Counted from the stretch's first letter, positions 1-11,176 are shown. The stretch is 64,000 nucleotides of DNA from Saccharina japonica (GCA_008828725.1 MEHQ01003819.1:784312-848311), one strand, 5' to 3'. The notes: generated by a model from the letters alone, not told the origin. Made by a program: numbers and translations.

Positions 1-29
1 GTCGTTTTCTCTTTTTTCTGGTCTCCCCT
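1..29 (-). mobile_element. Truncated copy of the 215-bp hAT-type MITE (cut by the window edge)
   Basis: The first 29 bases match the terminal part of the MITE seen complete at 49856-50068: a T-rich stretch, then a CTGG..CCCCT end. Only the end nearest the AGGGGCG terminus is inside the window. Confidence 0.6.
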
Positions 30-1580
30 GAGTAAGCTGGCAGTAATACGAGCGGGGCCAGCCAAAATAATGTTTTAAAAGCAGATTAGCCATGCCCCGA
101 CCAATTTAACGAATTTGGGCCTTGAATTTGGACACAGTGTAGATCATGCATGTACTAATAAACACACTTGCCGCCTGCCATTTTTTTTCTCGAGAGAGAG
201 AGAGAGAGATAAAACAAACCTAAATTCGAAAAAAATGCAGAATCGATCAAAACTCCTTGAAAAAATGAAATTTAAAGAGGGCAGGCGGCACGTATTTTTG
301 CACGTACGGTTCAAAAACGTGGTTAAACTTTCAGAGTAAATACCTTTAATATTGGTCGGGGCATGGCGGAAATACCATTTCTCCCGTAATTACTTGACTT
401 ATATATGGAATCGAGTTTTGGTAATATCTCTTGATGGGTGGCGAATTGGGCAACGAGACTTACATCGATCTTCTCCTTGTGTCTTCAGCATTGTCTCCAC
501 CAAGAATTCGTGTTGATCGGAAATTACATTTTTTATACGAAAATAGAACCGAAAAAATGATGTTTTCGATTTTTCGCGGATATCTCGGCGAGATCGAGTC
601 GAGAAAAAACATTTATATATAATTTTTCATATGTACGAGTATACATTGGTTTTTTGCACCAGCACTGGTATGTCAGGGTTCGCGCTTCAATGTTTTGTAG
701 CCTAATCCGCGTGGTTCACGAGGTACGACGTTAGGAAGCTTTGTAAATATCTTGGCTGGCCCAGCTCGTATCAATATTGAATATTGCCTTTGCATGATAA
801 AGTTAAGGGCAAATGCCAAAATCAGGTGTACCTGATCAATTTGAGCCAAAATCAGGTAACTCTAAAACGAAGTGAAAAACGCGCGCCACGAGCGGTGTTT
901 TATCCTTGAAAGGCCCTGAACTTTATCAGAGGTAGTTTTGTTTTGGATTCTAAATATCCGGAGTAAATGTGCATCCTCCGAAATATCACTAATAATAGTA
1001 ATATTGAGCATCAGCCCCAGACGGCACCAGTGCCACGCCTACATGCGGTTCGTCACCCGCGCCAGCAACCCCTTCAGCAGTGCCGTCAGCCACCATCATC
1101 TGCTGTCAGCACCACCATCTAACCCTCGGTATCTTCCTGTGTTGCTGCAGCTCGTGCGTTTAGCGCAACGGCGTGTGGTTTGCATTGTCTTGGGTAGGCG
1201 TGATTGGTCGCAAATGGCAAGTGAAATAGCAAATTTGACTTTCCAAAAACTTGCCAACGAGCAGCTACGGAAATATCCGGAAAAAACTCGGCACGTTTTT
1301 TGCTATTTTGGCAAGTAAAACTTGCCAAAAAATGGAAATTTGGCAGTTTATTTGCTAAATACGCGTCGTTAAAACGGCCCTGAAAGATCGATCAATTACC
1401 CAGCCCAGGGTAATCCTTACACTCTTCCCCCCTCTGAACGGCGTGATATTTGGGACGTCGGTACTGTATACGGCCGTACGTTGACCTACCGGCTTCGTTT
1501 CAATACCTGGGGAACCAGGGAGACGTGTTATTTGGGGACGCAAGCGCAAGCGTTTCTGAAAAAAGGAACGTTCGAAGTGA
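30..1580. other. No convincing gene; short repeats
   Basis: No exon with convincing codon character was found. A Pro/Ser/Thr-coding stretch follows an AG at about 1010 (reading PDGTSATPTCGSS and onward). It could be an exon or low-complexity chance. Positions 1205-1345 carry several direct and inverted copies of a TTGCCAA motif. Positions 805-870 carry the GCCAAAATCAGG(T) / GTACCTGA motif that recurs at the ends of elements elsewhere in the window. Confidence 0.4.
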
Positions 1581-1581
1581 T

Positions 1582-1873
1582 ATTCGAACCCGTGTCCTGC
1601 CGACGACGCCAAATATGAGGGTATTACCTGCTGAGCCAGGGGCGTTCAGAAAAAAGAGAAAACGACACACCACACCCCCAGAGGTCGGAATAGAAAACCG
1701 TTGCAACCGTTGTGATCACATGATAAAATAAGAGAATGGACGAAAAACAATATCCTTATCTTCATTCTTTTCACTTGGTTGTAGTAACCTCCCCCCCCCT
1801 AACAAACAAACAATTTTGTGAGATGTCGAAACAAAAACAGTCGACCACCCCCGGCTGAGCTACAGGGGTAAAC
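1582..1873 (-). repeat. tRNA-derived SINE head interrupted by a MITE
   Basis: Read on the - strand, positions 1873 to 1854 give a GTAGCTCAGC pol III A-box. After skipping the MITE at 1638-1853, the sequence continues to a B-box-like GGTTCGAATA at about 1592-1583. A-box and B-box spacing after removing the insert is tRNA-like, but I could not fold a proper cloverleaf, so a SINE or tRNA pseudogene is more likely than a working tRNA gene. Confidence 0.5.
1638..1853 (+). mobile_element. hAT-type MITE (AGGGGCG...CCCCCG)
   Basis: The 216-bp element starts AGGGGCGT and ends CGACCACCCCCG. It is flanked by a near-perfect 8-bp duplication (GCTGAGCC at 1630-1637, GCTGAGCT at 1854-1861). Other copies lie at 6208-6424, 31780-31990 and 49856-50068, each with an 8-bp duplication. 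Ends of the CAGGGGCG type with 8-bp TSDs are typical of the hAT superfamily. There is no coding capacity and the interior has a poly-C run. Confidence 0.85.
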
Positions 1874-2155
1874 TATCGATCAACTACCCAGCCGATGGCA
1901 ATCCTTACAACACTTTCGTGATCAAATCACTCTTAAGATGAGTACTTCTGTATTGTTGTACCAGGTATGTGGCATATAGACTATAATACACCAGCCAGAT
2001 ACCTCTTGATCCACGGCAAGAGTACTTATGGCTCCCTCCCCCGTTGGAAGCTAGAAAGCCTCGACCATCCTCGAGGAACCGCTTGTTTCTTCGCTGTACA
2101 TATAATACTCAATAAAAACAGAATTGACCTCGACGCGGCAAACGAACTATAGCAG

Positions 2156-2483
2156 TCTGTGTCTATTTTGTTTTTTTTGTCCATCCTATCCATTACCTTC
2201 GCCCTATTTTTCTCTCTCCTTCCTAGTCGTAACTCAGATCCGGGGTCACAAAGTAGGCTCTTCTCCCTCCTCCCCCACTACGGTTCTTGCCTTGCTTTTT
2301 ATCGCGAGAATATTTCAGCACTTTCTTCCCTCGTCAACTTTCGTCGAATTGTGCTTACCCACGCTATAATATGCGCTCTCGACGGTTGGTGTCATTTGAG
2401 AATACAAATCTCCATACGAGACGAGTCGAACCCCCGACCTCCAACGCTAACAGGCTTCGTGGCTACCGGTTAGACCACGGGGC
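2156..2483 (-). repeat. tRNA-derived SINE, nearly full length
   Basis: On the - strand the head has an A-box (TGGTCTAACCGGTAG, near 2483-2467) and a B-box (GGGGTTCGACTCG, near 2434-2421). A body follows with GATCTGAGTTACGACTA, then a purine-rich tail ending in GGATGGACAAAAAAAAC at about 2170. Related bodies occur at 3404-3690, 20213-20420, 41265-41450, 54003-54262 and 56385-56690. Confidence 0.7.
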
Positions 2484-2666
2484 GAACGGCCCATCTTGGT
2501 TCGTATACGCGCGTATCATATGTTCTGTATGTCGTTGTGGCGGATCGTATGTACGTAGTGTGGTGATGTTTTCGTGTCGGGCGTATAGGAGACAGCGTAC
2601 ATATGGCGTCTGATCGGCTCAAAATGCAGCATAATCAGTCTTTTTTCATTTTTCTTTTTCCATCCT

Positions 2667-3352
2667 GACGCGTGCTACGGTAGAGGTAGCACTTTTTGGC
2701 TGAATCGTTTTCTTTGCGATCGGGCTCCTTAACCCAAATTCGTCGGACTTTCATTTTTGTGACGAAATATGTTTCAGCGTATATATTACGAATCCAGGCT
2801 ACCTGGGTTGAGGTCTAAAGTCATTGTCACGAGGAAACACATGCAGGTTGTGTAACAGCTGGTGTGTGTGGTCTGCCAGAGGCCAGGAGCCACCCATGAG
2901 AGGCGTAAACAAAGACGAGAACACAGAATCGAGACATTATGACCAACCTCAATGCCAGCGCAGGACTGGAGTCGACCGAGTCGAGAGGTGTGCCCCTACG
3001 TCTCCAGGAGCGTAGGGCAAGCTTGTGGTACTTCAGGGAAGAGTCCTCCAAGGGAGATGGATAGATGGTAAGAGATTGCTTATCCTTAGATCGAAGGTGT
3101 GACCCAAGGCTTGTACGTGAGGAAGAGGGGAAAAGACACCTCTCTCGGCGGCGGAACTATAATATGAAAACGCCTCTATGTCATCATAACTCCTGAAACG
3201 GTCAATCCAACCGTAACATATACTTCGGTCAGGATATTTGTCATCCGGCAGCACTTATATTTTCCCCCAAAATCGCTTTTTCGGTGAGGTATGACGCTCC
3301 TTAAGTGAGGAACTCAGAAAAAAAATGGTGCACCTATATCGTAGCATGCATC
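2667..3352 (+). mobile_element. MITE-A copy split by a ~440-bp insertion
   Basis: The left end GACGCGTGCTACGGTAGAGG (2667) and right end ATATCGTAGCATGCATC (3352) are the inverted ends of MITE-A. The body is interrupted between about 2784 and 3226, where the consensus reads straight through GTATACTTCGG. Flanks TCCT and TCCC are compatible with a 4-bp target duplication. The insert has one short open stretch (from 2939) and no recognised product. Confidence 0.75.
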
Positions 3353-3403
3353 TCCCATTTATTACCTCCGCATTTCTGGCTTTCTTCCTCCGTATATAAT
3401 AAT

Positions 3404-3690
3404 ATTGATCGTAACTCAGATGCGGGGTCGCAAAGTAGGCTCCTCTTCCTCCCCCCCCAACTACGGTTCTTGCCTTGATTTTTATCGCGCAGAGGGTTTA
3501 CCTTTCCAACGCTCGTCGATTTTCAACGAACTTTACTAACTCGCATTCTCGCTCTTTCCGCTATGGTCACGATATTGCGAGAACAAGTCCCTACGAGCTT
3601 GCCCTCGGGGGGGCTCTAACTCACGATTTCGACTCTAACAAGCTTCGTGGTTACCTGCTAGCCTACCGGGGCGACCGGCGAGTTGAAAGT
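3404..3690 (-). repeat. SINE copy (minus strand)
   Basis: The body matches the SINE at 2156-2483 (GTAACTCAGATGCGGGGTC, CTACGGTTCTTGCCTTGA, TTTTTATCGCG). The - strand head near 3685-3640 resembles the tRNA-like head, with a degraded B-box. Confidence 0.6.
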
Positions 3691-4091
3691 TATTGATGAA
3701 ATACACAAGGTAGACAAATTCAGGTGTACCTGACAATTGCGTGCCAAAATCAAGTACGATGTGAGGCTGGCCAATGACAGGCAGGTTGTTTAGCGTGTGA
3801 TTTGTACTTGGTTTTAGTGTTGCACCTGTTTTTGGCACCAACGTGAGCAGGTATACCTGACTTTGGCTTTAAACCCTAAAGTTTAGGGCTGTGAGTTGGC
3901 TGACTAATAGTTGCCAGCTAGTTATTAGCTGGCTATGTTTTTAAGTTAGTTGCGGCGGTGCCAACTATCCAACTATGTTTGTTTTTTGGGTTTCCTTGCT
4001 TGTAGGAAGGCTTGTTTGATACGGGGTGCGTATTTCTCGGCGTCCCCAAGCAGTACCACCACGCGGCACAGAGAGAGGTCTTCCACAACTC

Positions 4092-4256
4092 ATGGCGCAT
4101 CAACCCATCGCCATCGACGGTGCTGGTGCCGATGGCAGGGCCGAGGGTGCTGGCACCGCTGAGCCTGGCCTGTCGGCGGACCATGGCGGTGATGGAGCGT
4201 CCGACGAAGAAGTGACTGTACCGAGCGCTCCTCCGAAAGCGAGTGCACGCGACAAG
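4092..4256 (+). CDS. Possible first exon or captured coding fragment inside the hAT element
   Basis: An ATG at 4092 opens a 55-codon stretch rich in Ala, Gly, Asp and Glu (starts MAHQPIAIDGAGADG, ends PPKASARDK). It stops at a GACAAG|GTAGCG splice-donor-like site. Codon use is GC-rich like the real exons. It lies 208 bp inside the hAT element, so it may be the transposase N-terminus or a captured host exon. It could also be the cytoplasmic N-terminus of the transporter downstream, but no TM1-TM2 exon was found to link them. Confidence 0.3.
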
Positions 4257-5442
4257 GTAGCGGTTCGCTACCGCGTGCAGAAGGAGCGCCGGTTTTCCAA
4301 GCGCCCCAAACAGGGACAGGGATTCATACTTTTGATTAGAGATGATTTGCGGGGTTCTGCATCTTTGTACGTAGTCCATCTGGGACAATATTTCAATATT
4401 TCCAATAAATTCCCCGCACCAAGGTACATTTCTCAGGATGTTTTGGTGCTGTTCGGAAATCTGGAGGCACCGTCAGAAAGCTCAACACTGCACGCAGCTT
4501 CTCACGATTTTTATTTTATTTTATATTAATTCGCCTCGTTTATGCCAAAAACGTATAAACAAGCCCCTTGTTTCCCTGGGTGTAATACTTTTCAAACCCA
4601 AATTGTGAGCAGTGATTTGGGGAGCTATGACCATAGGCCGCCGGCCATTTTTTTCACAATATATAAACAGCTTTAGAGGGAGAGATACCACACACGCATC
4701 TTGTATGCATATATTAAGTCAGATATGATAATACGAATGCATTGTATGAACATATACTGTTAGACACAATTTTGTCGAAAGAGGGGGGATCATTAAATAA
4801 TTAATTTAGCGAAAGAGGGAGAAGAATATGAGGGAAACAATGTATATCGAAGGTCATTTTCCCCTGGTTACTACTGTTCGACAAATCGTGCGATATACTG
4901 ATAGAATACGGCAAACGATTGCTCTCGTCCACGCCTCCAGGGCCGTCCACGCCTCCAGGTCGTTTTTTTTTCGTTCGCAGCAATACCAAATTGCGTGAGA
5001 TATTCATAATTTTGTCCAAAATGACTGATTTTGGTCGATTTTGGCCAGCCTTAGAGAAAATGTTTTTGATGCATTGTTGCGTAACTACTTGAATTTAGTG
5101 TGGAAACTTACTTTTCTTTCTCGTTCTCAGCATCGATTCCTCTTGTCTATGCGGTCACGAATATATGGTTGTCTCATAAAAAAAACAAAATCATGAGTTA
5201 TGACTATTCATACTTCGTAAACGTCACTGGAAATATTTTGTGCTGCAAGGACTATACGAGTATTAAGTAAAAGGTAGAACTCTGGTCTTATGGTTAATGC
5301 GGTCAACTGACTGTGATGGCGGGACTTTGTCCCAACGTGATATTACTTTAATAATACAAGTATGTCTTTGTCATGAGCGCGTCAACTGGATGATGAGCAC
5401 CTCTAGCTCGGGTGTTTGAGCGATGCTCGTCCTGAGCTGTGT

Positions 5443-5502
5443 GTCGATCCCAGTCTATTTTGGTCGATCCCCGTCTAGTTTGGCCGATCCCAGTCTATTT
5501 TG
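5443..5502 (+). repeat. 20-bp tandem repeat, three units
   Basis: Three consecutive 20-bp units follow the pattern GTCGATCCCAGTCTATTTTG, with one to three differences between units. Confidence 0.85.
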
Positions 5503-6207
5503 TGTCCTATTTTTAGTTTGTACTGGTGATGTTCTACTGCCTGCCGCACGAGTATGTGTGTGTTGTCTTCACAATAAACCCGTTCTTTCTACTCAACCAC
5601 ATCAGTACACCCAGTGCCTGCCCTGATTCCCAATCCCAGAGAGGTACAAATTATGTGGTCACAGACTGTGAAACAGAGAAAAACCAAACCAAAATAAACG
5701 CAACTTAATGGGTAAAGCAAGTGAGATGCTTAACCTTCCGGGTACGAGAACGTACCCTATATTTCTGGTGCATCTCTTTAATATCCGACAAACTGAGACG
5801 AAGTTTAGAAATATGCCTGTTTCGGGATCAAAACCAGAGATAAACTTGGCCCTTTTATCATGCTTTTGGTGTGTAAAATAAAGCCAAATAGCGTGTTTTT
5901 TGCCTCCGGCGGCGCCTTCAGCGCGATCCTCCGGAAGCGCCTCCGGCGGGACCTCCGGGGGCGCCTCCAGCGGGGCCCCCTCGGCCGGGGGGGGCGTTTT
6001 TGGCTCGCTTCGCTCGCCTGACTTTAGTCGACTAGTTGGCTGGCTTTAGTCAACTAAAGTCAGTTACTTGGCTGGCTTCGCCAGCCAACTAATACCTAGG
6101 GGGAAACTCCAGCCAACTCACAGCCCTACTAAAGTTACGTTGTGTTGTACGTTTGTTGACCGCTTTTCGATCCCGAGAGAGTGACGAAAATAATTACTAC
6201 CGTCTAC

Positions 6208-6424
6208 AGGGGCGCCCAGAGAAAAGAGAAAACGACACACCACAACCCAAGAGGTCGGAATAAAAAACCGTTGCAACCGTTGTGATCACGTGATGAAATA
6301 AGAAAAAAGCGAAAAACATGATCCTTATTTTCATTTTTTTCACTCGGTTTTAGTAACCCCCCCCCCCCCAGTAACGAACAAACAATTCTGTGAGATGCCG
6401 AAAAAAAAAACTCGACCACCCTCG
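6208..6424 (+). mobile_element. hAT-type MITE with perfect 8-bp TSD
   Basis: Same family as 1638-1853. The element runs from AGGGGCGCCCAG to CCACCCTCG and is flanked by perfect CCGTCTAC duplications at 6200-6207 and 6425-6432. Confidence 0.9.
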
Positions 6425-6577
6425 CCGTCTACGAGCAATTTTCACAACCGCGTTTACGTCACTGGGGCGAGTAACTTTGTAACTCACTCTAATTTAGAAA
6501 TGAAAATTGAAGTGTGGCCGCAGATTAACAAGCGAGCCCATGGCGGTGCGTTTTGCGAAAAAAGCTCAAGTACAGTA

Positions 6578-6738
6578 CAGGACACCTAATAGGGAACAGG
6601 GAATCTGGTCCGGGCTGGGTTTCTTATTTCAGAGAGGGTGATTTCCACATTAATTTCAAGATACCGGCTCCGATTTCTTATTTACCTCTAGAAATCAGCC
6701 TGGCTTTATTTTTAGCCTGTTTCTTATTAGGTGTCCTG
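6578..6738 (+). mobile_element. Stowaway-like MITE (CAGGACACC TIR)
   Basis: The left end CAGGACACCTAATAGGGAAC and right end CTTATTAGGTGTCCTG are inverted. Sibling copies at 57771-57948 and 59634-59797 have TA on both sides; 51869-52032 and 52792-52949 also belong. The TIR plus TA target suggests Tc1/mariner mobilisation. The long open frame across it is an artefact of the repeat. Confidence 0.75.
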
Positions 6739-7487
6739 TTCCGCATTCTAAAAGGCTTGACATTGCAACGAAATAGCATACGGTATGTGGTTACTCTCGG
6801 CAGAGTGGCTCTGGTCGGCTGAAGATATTCGACTTGAAAGTCATCCCCCCCTACCGAACGAAGCACCAGTCACCCGTGCCAAACGAAATCCTTCCAGTGT
6901 AACTCTGACACCACCCTGCATCATCCGCTAAATGAAGTAGTGTGACCGTTGAGGTAATCGCGTTTTGTTGACGTCCACGTTTGTCTCTCTCGTCCAGTCC
7001 CCGGAGGGTTCACGTGACACATGCTATCGTAGAGGTGCACCATCTTAATTTTCTTTTCTTTTTCTGGTGGGTGGTCACATGATCACTCGAGGCCAAATAT
7101 GTCGGTAGACAGCACTTTCGCCCCTTGACAGACAGCGTCAAGGTAAGTGACTTGACAGGCAGCCATGACAGGGAAAAAAGGGGACGCTATGAAAAATCCC
7201 CGCTCTTTCAAAAATGCCTGGCAATAATGTATAATTAATGTGTTTTCCTTATTTTTTGTTTCTTTTGACATTTTGCTACGTTTCCGAGTCCGATCTACAG
7301 AATAGATTGGAATCGAACTACAAATTATCGATGATTTCAAATTATCATAGCTCATATCAAACGAGTGAAATAGACGCGTAATATAAATTAAAATAGGGGG
7401 TTTCCACACATATTAGGAGGCTTTGGCTGCCAGGGGCGTTGGGGACATTTGTCTAGACAGCCGGGTTTTCCTTGACAGACAGCCTTA

Positions 7488-8107
7488 GGGTCGATCTTAA
7501 CGAGAAAAGTATTTTTCTGGTTTTCTCGGAAATTTCGGTATTTTCTAAAATGGGTTCTTAACAAGTACGAGCTTCAGTTGCCTCGCTAATAATCGTCCAC
7601 CAGGCACAAAACCGTCACTACAGCAGCAGCGCTCTCGGTAACCATCCGTGTGGTGGTCCCACAACGGTCGGCCTGGCTCGTAGGCAGGTATCGGTGCCTC
7701 GGAGAGTGGAATCCACCACCAACTCGTCGCGCTACGACGCCCAACGCTACAGAGGCTTGAGCTACAGCCCTCCGCGAGCTCGGTCGGTCGGGCACCTCGG
7801 TGCGGTCACTGTGTCAACTCGATTGTGAGAGCTCAAAAAGCTTTTGCGCCTTCTGCGCTCGGCTATGGCCTGTGGAGGACCTCGGGGACAACCCTGGCCG
7901 GCCCTGTGTGTTCGTGAGGGGTGGCACGGCTGGCACTGTTGGGCTGCCCGATCGTACCCATAAAAACCAGAAATTTACGGGATTACCAGAAAAACTTGGA
8001 GGCCTGTTTTTTCGGGGATGAAGTTTTCCTGGTGAAACCAGAAAAAAACAGAAAAAACCCGAAATTTCTGGAAAAACCCGAAATTCACTCCTCGTTAAGA
8101 TCGACCC
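7488..8107 (+). mobile_element. PIF/Harbinger-like element with GC-rich cargo
   Basis: Inverted ends GGGTCGATCTTAACGAG and CTCGTTAAGATCGACCC are flanked by TTA at 7485-7487 and 8108-8110. Just inside the ends are AT-rich arms with GAAATTTC motifs. The central 370 bp (about 7570-7940) is GC-rich and open in several frames, unlike the 244-261-bp sibling copies at 41574-41817 and 49569-49829. This suggests captured sequence, but no product is recognised. Confidence 0.75.
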
Positions 8108-9105
8108 TTAGCAGACAGACAGCTTGACAGTGGCATGCCTCCCCACGTATATGCCTTGAGGCGGTTTGTTCCCCACCCAACGGGAACAAAAAGTGCTATG
8201 TCATCATATGTACGTACCTGGTAGGCAATGATCAGTCCAATGGCCAACTAAGTAAACCAAGAAACGTATATCTACTCAAGAATGGAAGACCGACGATATC
8301 AGGTCAAGGAGGCCGATCATTCGCCGATCAAAATCAGCCAAACATCTATCGCAGCACACGTCGCGTGTCGAAGGGGGGAATGTACTTCAAGGCGGCGGGG
8401 GGGGGTGTACTCATGTTGTGCACGGCCGTAGTCATATGACCATAGACCCTCGCATCCCTACAATGCCGGGACGGAGCGCGTTGAGTTTTCACCAACCAGG
8501 CAGACATTGCTTGCACCAAGCGCGAAACGCCGTGAGGTATTGGGCGAGTCGCATGGAGGGTGAGCTGCATCCTGCTAAGAACCGCCCGCCTGTGAGGCGG
8601 ATTGGCATATGGACGACAGCCTTCAATGAGTTAATTTAATTTCTGGTGTGGCCGGGGGGGGGGGTACATAATGAAATTGAGAGCCGCAACAACACAAAAA
8701 CAACGAGTTTCGCCAAACACCCGGGGGCACATTAGTGTGGTAACAAGCGTTTTCAGGGCAAAAGCCAGAAATATATATACCTGCTCCATCTGAGCCGAAA
8801 ACAGAGGTCGTAGCCGTACCCGGAAATTATGTGAGTTCAATACGCCCGTTTCACAATACCCTGAACTTCTGCGAGTTCTGTAAGAAATAGATACCCGTAC
8901 CCGGAACTTCTGTAAGTTATGTCAGACTTTCATACCCGTATCCTGAATCCACAAACCCTGCAGAACATATGCCTTGGAAACATATGGAAGAAAAACTCTC
9001 GAATATTAACGGCCATTAGGCTATATGGGACTGTTCATCGCGTAGCATTCTTAATTTCCCCCAAAACATGTTGTTTTTGCTTATTATTAGTAAAGAGACG
9101 TCTCG
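8108..9105. other. No gene recognised
   Basis: The stretch 8340-8640 is GC-richer but has no convincing exon. Positions 8815-8930 hold three degenerate copies of a CCCGGAACTTCTGTAAGTT-type motif. Confidence 0.4.
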
Positions 9106-9171
9106 GACGCGTGCTACGATAGAGGTAGCACTTTTTCGGCTGAAATATGTTCTGAATGCTCCGGCCGCTTA

Positions 9172-9378
9172 GGGCCCATATTAACGAATATGAAATAAAT
9201 TCAATTTGAAAAAAACCCATCAAATTCGCTTTCCATTGGTCAACACACGCACCAGCACCAAAGATTACACCCCAAGATCCTAATATTTGATGCTGGTGCG
9301 TGTGTTGACCAATGAAAAGCGAATTGGAAATTTATTTTTTCCAAATTGAATTTGTTTTATACTCGTTAATATGGGCCC
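9172..9378 (+). mobile_element. GGGCCC MITE (foldback, TTA target) inserted in MITE-A
   Basis: The 207-bp element starts GGGCCCATATTAACGA and ends TCGTTAATATGGGCCC. The arms are almost fully complementary, around a core with GGTCAACACACGCACCAGC and its inverse. TTA flanks both sides (9169-9171, 9379-9381), as in PIF/Harbinger. It occupies the CTTAA motif of the surrounding MITE-A. Confidence 0.88.
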
Positions 9379-9474
9379 TTAAAACCCGAAAGCATTTGTC
9401 AAATAATTATCATATGGCGATATGTTTCCATTGTATATCCTCAGGCCATGGTATTGCGCATCGGGTACGTAGCA

Positions 9475-9732
9475 GACGCGTGCTATGATAGAGGTACGAG
9501 TAGTACTTTCTGGCTGAATCGTTTTCTGAACGATCGGGCTCCTTAACCCAAATTCGTCGGACTTTAATTTTTGTGACGAATAATGTTTCAGAATATACTT
9601 CGATCAGGAAATTTCTCATCCGGCAGCACTTTTATTTTCCTCGAAAATATTGTTTTCGGTGAGGTATGACGCTCCTTAAGTGAGGAACACAGAAAAAAAC
9701 ATGGTGCACCTCTATCGTACATAGCATGCGCC
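9475..9732 (+). mobile_element. MITE-A copy, complete, with 4-bp TSD
   Basis: Ends GACGCGTGCTATGATAGAGG and CATAGCATGCGCC enclose a 258-bp element flanked by AGCA at 9471-9474 and 9733-9736. The uninterrupted consensus of the host copy (GGTAtGATAGCACTTTTATTTTCC) shows that AGCA was present once before insertion, so this copy helps define the 4-bp target duplication. Confidence 0.85.
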
Positions 9733-9853
9733 AGCACTTTTGTTTCCGTCCTAGATCAATGTTTGACCTACTAGTCGAGCAGAGCTCTTCAAGTCAGCAG
9801 CCTCGGAAACATAATGGTGCACACCGTTGCGCGCGTTGCATGGGCAGACCACG

Positions 9854-11097
9854 GACGTGTGCTACGATGGAGGTGGCACTTTTGAACTGTATTTTTTTCA
9901 GAATGGCGGGGCTAATTAGCCCTAAGTCGTCGAAATTCAATTTTCGTGTTGCGATATTGTTCATCGTATGCTTAGGGTCAGGCCCGTATTAACGAAATTT
10001 TAAAATCTAATCTATTTCAAATCGTTTTTTTTTTTGAAGAATTGGACGCGGACTTTTTTCTGATTGGTCAAAGCATGACTCACCGGAAATACAATTTGAA
10101 CTTTGGGGCATGAAAAAACAGATCTAAAGAAGTCCAAAAATACTCAATTTTTTGCGAATATAATATAATCGATTCGAATCGATTCGAATCGATTGGAGTT
10201 TATCCAACATGCATGGCATGTTCCCACTGGGTGAACGTCCCCGTCGCTGTTTGGGCTGTTCTCGACAACCACCAACGAGGCGATAAATTCTTAACTTCAA
10301 GGAGTGGCGACCGGAGCAATAGCCGCGCCCACGGCTACAGACCATAGCACAACGTGGCCCAGCGGTGGCTCCTCAAAATAGATCATGACGGTCTTGAGCC
10401 CGATTTTTCCAACAGCTCGATCGGCCAAGCCCGACGAGAACCAAGCGATCGACCCTTAAACACGGAAGAAAAACTCAATACTTCGATAGCTACATCGCTG
10501 TCACTGTCCGGTGTGTGGCGTTTGAGGGCCACCCCTGTCCACCCAAGCGAAGCTGAGAGTAACAGCTTCCTAGCGTGGGCCTTCAAAATAAAACAGAGGC
10601 TGTAGGCAGCGTGCACGTGACGATGCACGCCGTCGCTCTCAGCTTCTCTCCTTGGTACTTGTCAACCGGGCGTTCTGTGGGATGTCGCGTTATTCCGATC
10701 TCATTCACATTTCGAGAACATACGGAACATACGTGATTTCACTCGACAGGACGCAAATCCGTATTTTCACTTCAAATCTATGAAAAATCGATTATTAATA
10801 GATTCATTAAACAAAATAGATTTGAAATTGAATAGATTAAAAACTTTCTTTCGTTAATTCGCACCCCTTTTTAGAGCTGCAGTCCCGTTTGGGGGACACA
10901 TTACTTAGAATTAGAGTAGTTTGTCCCCATAACGGGCCTGCAGTTCTAAAATGGTTATATTAGGCCGTGGGATAGTTCATCGGGCAGATCTTTTATTTTT
11001 GTCACCTAAAACCATTTTTCGTGTAAGGTATAGAGCTCCTCAGGTGACCACTCTCAGTAAAAACATACGAAGTGCACCTCTACCCTAGCATGCGTCC
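9854..11097 (+). mobile_element. MITE-A copy split by an ~890-bp TIR element and a small foldback
   Basis: The left part (GACGTGTGCTACGATGGAGG, 9854) and right part (CTCTACCCTAGCATGCGTC, to 11097) belong to one MITE-A. Between them, about 9981-10866, is an element with long imperfect inverted ends (CGTATTAACGAAATTTTAAA / TTCTTTCGTTAATTCG). Next to it, 10870-10950, is a foldback of about 80 bp with TTTAGAGCTGCAG / CTGCAGTTCTAAAA arms; a relic of it recurs at 17366-17420. The GC-rich interior 10190-10680 has open frames on both strands but no recognised product. Confidence 0.6.
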
Positions 11098-11176
11098 ACG
11101 GCCTAAATTATCTATCTATATCTAGATCGTCTCGTAGATCAGTTATCTAGATAACGATCTAGGTAATCTCGTAGAT

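Larger units (their letters stand above)
3884..6128 (+). mobile_element. hAT-type DNA transposon, 2245 bp, probably non-autonomous
   Basis: The 19-bp ends are perfectly inverted (TAGGGCTGTGAGTTGGCT at 3884; AGCCAACTCACAGCCCTA ending 6128). They are flanked by a perfect 8-bp duplication CTAAAGTT at 3876-3883 and 6129-6136. Both sub-terminal regions repeat short CAGCCAACTA/TTAGTTGGCT motifs, a usual arrangement for hAT transposase binding. Inside are an ATG-started open stretch (4092-4256), three 20-bp tandem repeats (5443-5502) and an LTR-like AATAAACCC segment near 5570. No complete transposase could be read. Confidence 0.9.
9106..9845 (+). mobile_element. MITE-A copy carrying two nested insertions
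   Basis: The left end is GACGCGTGCTACGATAGAGG at 9106; the right end, near 9845, is degraded (GGTGCACACCG...GCATGGG). The copy is interrupted by a GGGCCC MITE (9172-9378) and by a second complete MITE-A (9475-9732). Removing both restores a normal-length MITE-A. Confidence 0.75.

Noticed and set aside
2421..2483. Functional tRNA gene on the - strand
   Set aside because: A- and B-boxes are present but the acceptor and anticodon stems do not pair, and the sequence continues into a SINE body.
4026..4529. 167-codon frame as a complete gene
   Set aside because: The part after 4256 loses GC-rich codon use and runs into AT-rich DNA; only 4092-4256 looks exon-like.
5440..5680. Solo LTR inside the hAT element
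   Set aside because: The AATAAACCC and CTTTCTACTC run is suggestive, but no TG...CA boundaries with a 5-bp duplication could be fixed.
6553..6822. Hydrophobic 89-codon frame suggesting a membrane protein
   Set aside because: It coincides with the Stowaway-like MITE 6578-6738, and the hydrophobic run comes from its TTTCTTATTT-rich arm.
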